Shown here: positions 6,870 to 9,760 of the stretch, in pieces
Layout of the letters: each line of letters starts with the position of its first letter
Numbering within the stretch: position 1 is the first letter of the stretch
NCBI GenBank assembly: GCA_026394025.1
Contig: JAPKZC010001118.1
Span: forward strand, 1 to 9,760
Length of the DNA stretch: 9,760 nucleotides
From: Candidatus Solibacter sp.
GTDB taxonomy: Bacteria > Acidobacteriota > Terriglobia > Bryobacterales > Bryobacteraceae
Reading direction: 5' to 3'
The notes under the pieces: generated by a model
Told to the model about the DNA's origin: nothing
The model's input: only the letters and a program-made list of their open reading frames with translations
The model's database searches: none
Position numbers and translations under genes: made by a program

Positions 6870-6906
6870 TTTTCCACAGGACGCCGCTTTCGACGGCTGT
6901 GGATAA
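6870..6906. other. Hairpin with two inverted DnaA-box-like sequences in the IS left end
   Basis: TTTTCCACA (plus, 6870-6878) and TTATCCACA (minus, 6906-6898) both fit the DnaA consensus TTWTNCACA and face each other. They pair over 8 of 9 positions, and inside them GCCG (6883-6886) pairs with CGGC (6894-6897) around a 7-nt loop. The block lies between the left end and the bridge RNA 5' stem, so it may be part of the RNA leader, a DnaA-binding site, or both. Confidence 0.4.
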
Positions 6907-6935
6907 CCCTTATTTGAATTTCTCCTTACGGAGTA

Positions 6936-6941
6936 ACTATA
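6936..6941 (-). promoter_or_regulatory. -10 half of the circle-junction promoter (left end)
   Basis: TATAGT is the first hexamer of the element on the minus strand and differs from TATAAT at one base. In the inserted state the hexamer 17 nt upstream is CGTATT, a poor -35. In the circle it would be TTGACG. Transcription would start near 6929 and run through the bridge RNA into the transposase gene. Confidence 0.7.
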
Positions 6942-6949
6942 AGGGAGCG
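6936..6949 (-). repeat. Left-end junction of the IS: left target, CT core, right donor
   Basis: On the minus strand this reads CGCTCC (left target, 6949-6944), CT (core, 6943-6942), TATAGT (right donor, 6941-6936). CGCTCCCT is repeated exactly in the bridge RNA at 6791-6784. CCTTATAGT (6944-6936) is complementary to the bridge RNA at 6669-6661. CCCTTAT (6945-6939) also has an inverted copy, ATAAGGG, at 6913-6907. Confidence 0.85.
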
Positions 6950-6970
6950 GTTTCTCGAAATACGAGACCG
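6948..6970. terminator. Hairpin in the glgB/GH51 convergent spacer beside the IS
   Basis: CGG-TT-TCTCG (6948-6957) pairs with CGAGACCG (6963-6970) around a 5-nt AAATA loop, with a 2-nt bulge. It lies in host DNA between the two convergent genes and may be their shared terminator. There is no T-tract. The IS inserted 5 bp from its base. Confidence 0.35.
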
Positions 6971-6989
6971 TGCTTATGAAACGGTGTAC

Positions 6990-8594
6990 TTAGCTCACCC
7001 GCACCTCGATCGAGACCACCGCGTGTTTCGGGATCGCCACTTCCACCGTGCCGCCGCGGAGACTGACCGGTAGCGGCGCGAGCTTCACTTCCTCGGGCCG
7101 GTCGAAGGTGTTGCGGGCCGTCATGTCGGCGTGGGTGAGCACGATGGCGCGCGCCTCGGCGGCAGTGCCGCTGGCCAGTTTGATGCGCGCCGTCAGCGGC
7201 GAATCGAGCGAGGGATTAGTCAGCGTCAGCGCGAGTTTGCCGTCCTTGAGCGACGCGGAACCCGAGAGGCCGGGCATCTTCACAGTCCCGTCACCGCCCG
7301 GCACTGACAATTCGTCGCAGCGTACCTTCAACGGCACGGCACGCGCCCCCATGTGGTTCTTGTACATCTCAAACACGTAGTAGACCGGTGTCCGTGTGAA
7401 TCGGTCGCCCTGCGCCAGAAACAGCGAGTGGATGCAATTGATGGTCTGCGCGACGTTGGCCATCGCGACCTTATCGGCGTGCCGGTTGAAGACGTCGAAC
7501 GTCACCGCGGTATGGAGCGCGTCGCGCAGAGTGAGCGGCTGGCTCAGCAGGTGGGCGGGCGCGGTCTCTTCTCCGGGCCGATACCAGACGCCCCACTCGT
7601 CCACAATCAGCTTCGTGTGGTGATTGGGATCGTAATTGCCCATGAGAGCCCAGTGGCGCTCGATCACGTTTTCAGTGCGCAGCCCCTCGCGGATCACGTC
7701 GTACCAGCCGCGCGCGCCGAAGGTGGAGACCTTCTCCTTACTGTTGCGGAAATCGGTGTAGAAGTGCATCGACAGGCCATCGACCCTGCTCCGGTGGCCG
7801 CCCTGCATGGCTTCGAAGAATCCCGTGGTCCACTCCAGGTCCATGTCGCGCGAATGGCCGCGGGGGCCGACCGCCACCAGATACGGCCTTGGCGCATAGG
7901 CCGGGAACTGGGTGACGAAGCGCCGGTAGAGCGTGGCGTATTCCTGAGGCTTCATGTCGCCGCCGCAACCCCAACTCTCGTTGCCGACGCCCCACCATTT
8001 GACGCTGAAGGGTTCCGGGTCGCCATTGGCCGCGCGCTCGGCGGCCACGGACGCGGTGTTCGCCGGAGCGTTGCAGTAGAGCACCCAATCGTGGAATTCC
8101 TGGGGTGAACCCGAGCCCACGTTGGCGGCCAGGTAGGGCTCGGCGCCGGTGAGGCGGCAGAGACGGATGAACTCGTGAATGCCGAACTGGTTGGTTTCGG
8201 TGTGGTCCACGCCAGGCGGCGTCTGGCCCTGCCAGTAGTTGTAGGTGCGCGGGCGCGGCGCGCGGCCGATGCCGTCGCGCCAGTGGTAGCCATCGGCGAA
8301 GCAGCCGCCGGGCCAGCGGTAATTGGGCGCTCCGATGCGCTTCATATCTTCGATGAACCGGCGGCGGATGCCATCGACGTTGGCGATTTTGGAATCGCGC
8401 CCCACCCAGATGCCGTCGTAGATCACAGCGCCGAGGTGCTCGATGAAATGCCCGTAAATGTGCGGGCTGATCTCGGGCCCCGCGTCTTGCGGGGAGACTT
8501 CGATCTCGGCATCGGCGGCGAACGCCGGGCGGAGTCCGGCGAGCAGGCCGGCGGTGGTACAGGCAGTGGCGCGAAGCAGGTTTCGGCGGTTCAT
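6990..8594 (-). CDS. Secreted alpha-L-arabinofuranosidase, GH51
   Basis: GH51 enzymes release terminal alpha-L-arabinofuranose from arabinan, arabinoxylan or arabinogalactan with retention of configuration. The 534-residue protein opens with a twin-arginine-type signal (MNRRNLLRA, then the hydrophobic run ending RPAFA|A near residue 27), so export of a folded enzyme to the periplasm or beyond is likely. GH51 motifs follow: GHFIEHLG, RWPGGCFADGYHWRDGIG, NQFGIHEFIRLCRLTGAEPYLA in two parts, WWGVGNESWGCGG with acid/base E206, SMHFYTD, and LIVDEWGVWY with nucleophile E333. A C-terminal beta domain closes it. Length is normal for a bacterial GH51 plus signal. ATG 8592-8594 has no Shine-Dalgarno and a very short predicted leader. 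The gene diverges from another secreted glycoside hydrolase and converges on glgB across the IS. Confidence 0.93.
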   Translation of the reverse strand: MNRRNLLRATACTTAGLLAGLRPAFAADAEIEVSPQDAGPEISPHIYGHFIEHLGAVIYDGIWVGRDSKIANVDGIRRRFIEDMKRIGAPNYRWPGGCFADGYHWRDGIGRAPRPRTYNYWQGQTPPGVDHTETNQFGIHEFIRLCRLTGAEPYLAANVGSGSPQEFHDWVLYCNAPANTASVAAERAANGDPEPFSVKWWGVGNESWGCGGDMKPQEYATLYRRFVTQFPAYAPRPYLVAVGPRGHSRDMDLEWTTGFFEAMQGGHRSRVDGLSMHFYTDFRNSKEKVSTFGARGWYDVIREGLRTENVIERHWALMGNYDPNHHTKLIVDEWGVWYRPGEETAPAHLLSQPLTLRDALHTAVTFDVFNRHADKVAMANVAQTINCIHSLFLAQGDRFTRTPVYYVFEMYKNHMGARAVPLKVRCDELSVPGGDGTVKMPGLSGSASLKDGKLALTLTNPSLDSPLTARIKLASGTAAEARAIVLTHADMTARNTFDRPEEVKLAPLPVSLRGGTVEVAIPKHAVVSIEVRVS

Positions 8595-8606
8595 ATGTTA
8601 TGACAT

Positions 8607-8635
8607 AGTATCAATCGCGAAGGGTGCGCAATCAA
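8607..8635 (-). promoter_or_regulatory. Possible sigma-70-type promoter of the GH51 gene
   Basis: TTGATT (8635-8630) and GATACT (8612-8607) are 17 nt apart on the minus strand, each matching the consensus at 4 of 6 positions. The start would fall about 6 nt before the ATG, giving an almost leaderless mRNA. TATGT and ACATA (8594-8598, 8603-8607) form a small inverted repeat here that might be an operator. Both are weak calls. Confidence 0.3.
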
Positions 8636-8652
8636 GCTACGATGATCTCTCT

Positions 8653-9760
8653 ATGAAACATCGCGGCACAGTAGAAGGCGCGACCGCGCTGGCGGTCCTG
8701 ATGATGTTCGGATTCGGCGCGGCGGTTGGCTGCGCGGCGGAACCGGTCGCCGTGACGGTGGATCTGAAGGCGCCGGTGGTGGAGCGCTTCATGGGGCTCG
8801 GCGTACAGTGGGATCCGTACGAATACCTGCCGTCGCCGGAGGCCTGGAAGACGACGCTGGAGCGGGTGGGTTTCCTGCGGCCCGGACTGTTGCGCGTGAT
8901 GCTGAACGCCTCATCGTACCTGCGCGGTTTCGATGCGGCGGGCAAGGCGCGGTACGTGTGGTCGGAAGGGGAATCGGGCATGGAGCGGCTGGCGTCGCTG
9001 TTCGCGATTCTGGACTACGCGCAAGCGCAAAAGATCGATGTGCTGCTGGGCGAGTGGTCGCCGGCGCGCCTCTCCATCGGCGCCGCGCGCGTAGGGGCGG
9101 ACGACCCGCATTGGGCCACCATCCACGCGGACTTCGCGGGCTATCTCAAAACGGTGAAGAAGTATGAGGTCATCCGGTATTTCAACTTCATGAACGAGCC
9201 CAACGGCGGCTGGATGTGGCCGGGCGGCAAAGTGGATTACGCCGCGTGGGCGCAGGGTATGCGCAACCTGCGGAAAGAGCTGGATGCGCGCGGCATGGGG
9301 TGGCTGAAGATCGCCGGTCCTGACAATTCCGGCAACTGGGAGTGGCTGGACCGCTGCGCGGCGGAACTGCGGGGCGAAATCGGCGCCTGGGAGATGCACT
9401 GGTACGCGAAGGACGCGGAGGTGCTGGGCGGCGACATCGAAAAGCTGCTGACCGCCAAACGGGAGATGCTGCGCAAGACCGATCCCGAGGCCGCTTCCAA
9501 GCCTCTGTTCGTGGGCGAATCGGGACTGATCGAAGGCAAGATCAACGGCGATCAGCAGCCGCGGGTCAAGGAATTTCCGTATGGCGTGATGATGGCCGAC
9601 TATGTAGCGCAAGTGGCGCGGGCCGGCTGGCAAGCGGCGCTGGCGTGGGATTTGGACGACGCCATGCACGTGAATACCGGGGGGCGGGTGACTCCGCCGG
9701 GACCGCGCACGCTGAAGATCTGGGGATTCTGGAATACGCAGGGGACGGCGATGGGACACC
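8653..9760 (+). CDS. Secreted clan GH-A-like glycoside hydrolase (3' end outside window)
   Basis: The frame runs open from ATG 8653-8655 to the window end, giving 369 residues. It starts with a signal sequence: MKHRG, then the hydrophobic run ALAVLMMFGFGAAVGCAA. Cys in AVGC is a weak lipobox; cleavage after CAA is the alternative. The body looks like a (beta/alpha)8 glycosidase of clan GH-A: FMGLGVQWDPYEY near the start, RYFNFMNEPNGGW with candidate acid/base E182, WEMHWYAKD, and KPLFVGESGLIEG with candidate nucleophile E289, then WQAALAWDLDDAMH. An Asn-Glu-Pro after strand 4 and a second Glu after strand 7 are the clan signature. I cannot name the GH family or substrate. It diverges from the GH51 arabinofuranosidase over 58 bp, which suggests a shared polysaccharide target. 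A minus-strand open frame across it is its shadow. Confidence 0.75.
   Translation, partial: MKHRGTVEGATALAVLMMFGFGAAVGCAAEPVAVTVDLKAPVVERFMGLGVQWDPYEYLPSPEAWKTTLERVGFLRPGLLRVMLNASSYLRGFDAAGKARYVWSEGESGMERLASLFAILDYAQAQKIDVLLGEWSPARLSIGAARVGADDPHWATIHADFAGYLKTVKKYEVIRYFNFMNEPNGGWMWPGGKVDYAAWAQGMRNLRKELDARGMGWLKIAGPDNSGNWEWLDRCAAELRGEIGAWEMHWYAKDAEVLGGDIEKLLTAKREMLRKTDPEAASKPLFVGESGLIEGKINGDQQPRVKEFPYGVMMADYVAQVARAGWQAALAWDLDDAMHVNTGGRVTPPGPRTLKIWGFWNTQGTAMGH

Larger units (their letters stand above)
5261..6941 (-). mobile_element. Complete IS110-family insertion sequence with bridge RNA
   Basis: The element is 1681 bp plus one CT core dinucleotide; the core flanks it on both sides (plus-strand AG at 5259-5260 and 6942-6943). 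It holds one DEDD transposase on the minus strand. The left end is long and non-coding (6592-6941, 350 bp) and carries the bridge RNA; the right end is short, 17 bp past the transposase stop. There are no terminal inverted repeats and no classical target duplication, as expected for IS110. It sits between the convergent glgB and GH51 genes and breaks neither. Joining the flanks restores a spacer of about 98 bp. Location of the RNA upstream of the transposase places it in the IS110 rather than the IS1111 group. The intact frame and still-matching guides suggest a recent, potentially active copy. Confidence 0.9.

Noticed and set aside
5252..6972. GACCGTG at 5252-5258 and 6966-6972 as a target duplication
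   Set aside because: Only the first copy touches a junction; the second is about 23 bp outside the left border. Both belong to the pre-insertion site, and IS110 elements make no such duplication.
6779..6979. 66-residue plus-strand open frame in the IS left end
   Set aside because: It crosses the target-binding loop, several hairpins and the IS border on the antisense side; no start context or family resemblance.
7353..8108. 251-residue plus-strand open frame
   Set aside because: It is a shadow of the GH51 gene with no domain features of its own.
8911..9759. 282-residue minus-strand open frame
   Set aside because: It is antisense to the GH-A-like hydrolase, whose own frame has a signal peptide and catalytic motifs.

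Overview
The window is GC-rich chromosomal DNA, densely packed and with a plain housekeeping gene content. The set (class II-type AroA, GlgB, an Add-family deaminase, secreted hemicellulases including a Tat-exported GH51) and the protein style suggest a soil bacterium of the Acidobacteriota, perhaps near Solibacter/Bryobacter. That placement is an impression from family resemblance, not a measured result.

Layout. At the left edge is the C-terminus of a probable DNA polymerase III delta' subunit (+). It converges on a four-gene minus-strand cluster, read right to left: an adenosine deaminase-family enzyme, a ribbon-helix-helix antitoxin, a MazF/PemK toxin and aroA. The last three are packed with an 8-nt overlap and a 4-nt gap. 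The convergent holB/aroA stops sit inside one long hairpin. glgB (branching enzyme) diverges from the deaminase with only about 20 nt between starts. Downstream of glgB lies a complete IS110-family insertion sequence (5261-6941). Beyond it, a Tat-exported GH51 alpha-L-arabinofuranosidase (-) and a second secreted clan GH-A-like glycoside hydrolase (+, cut by the window end) diverge from a 58-bp spacer.

Main result. The IS is intact and its bridge RNA can be read from the sequence. The roughly 350 nt upstream of the transposase fold into a 5' stem-loop, a target-binding loop and a donor-binding loop. Four guide segments of 8-10 nt in these loops match the four half-sites at the two ends of the element, in the order and polarity known for IS621. 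This fixes the borders to the base, gives a CT core, and allows the pre-insertion target (CGCTCC-CT-CACGGT) to be rebuilt. Joining the two ends in a circle would also create a TTGACG-17-TATAGT promoter, split in the inserted form, which would drive bridge RNA and transposase.

The toxin-antitoxin pair sits between the deaminase and aroA and carries a candidate operator, so it may influence transcription of a central biosynthetic gene. The GH51 and GH-A enzymes look like part of an arabinose-containing polysaccharide degradation locus that continues past the window.
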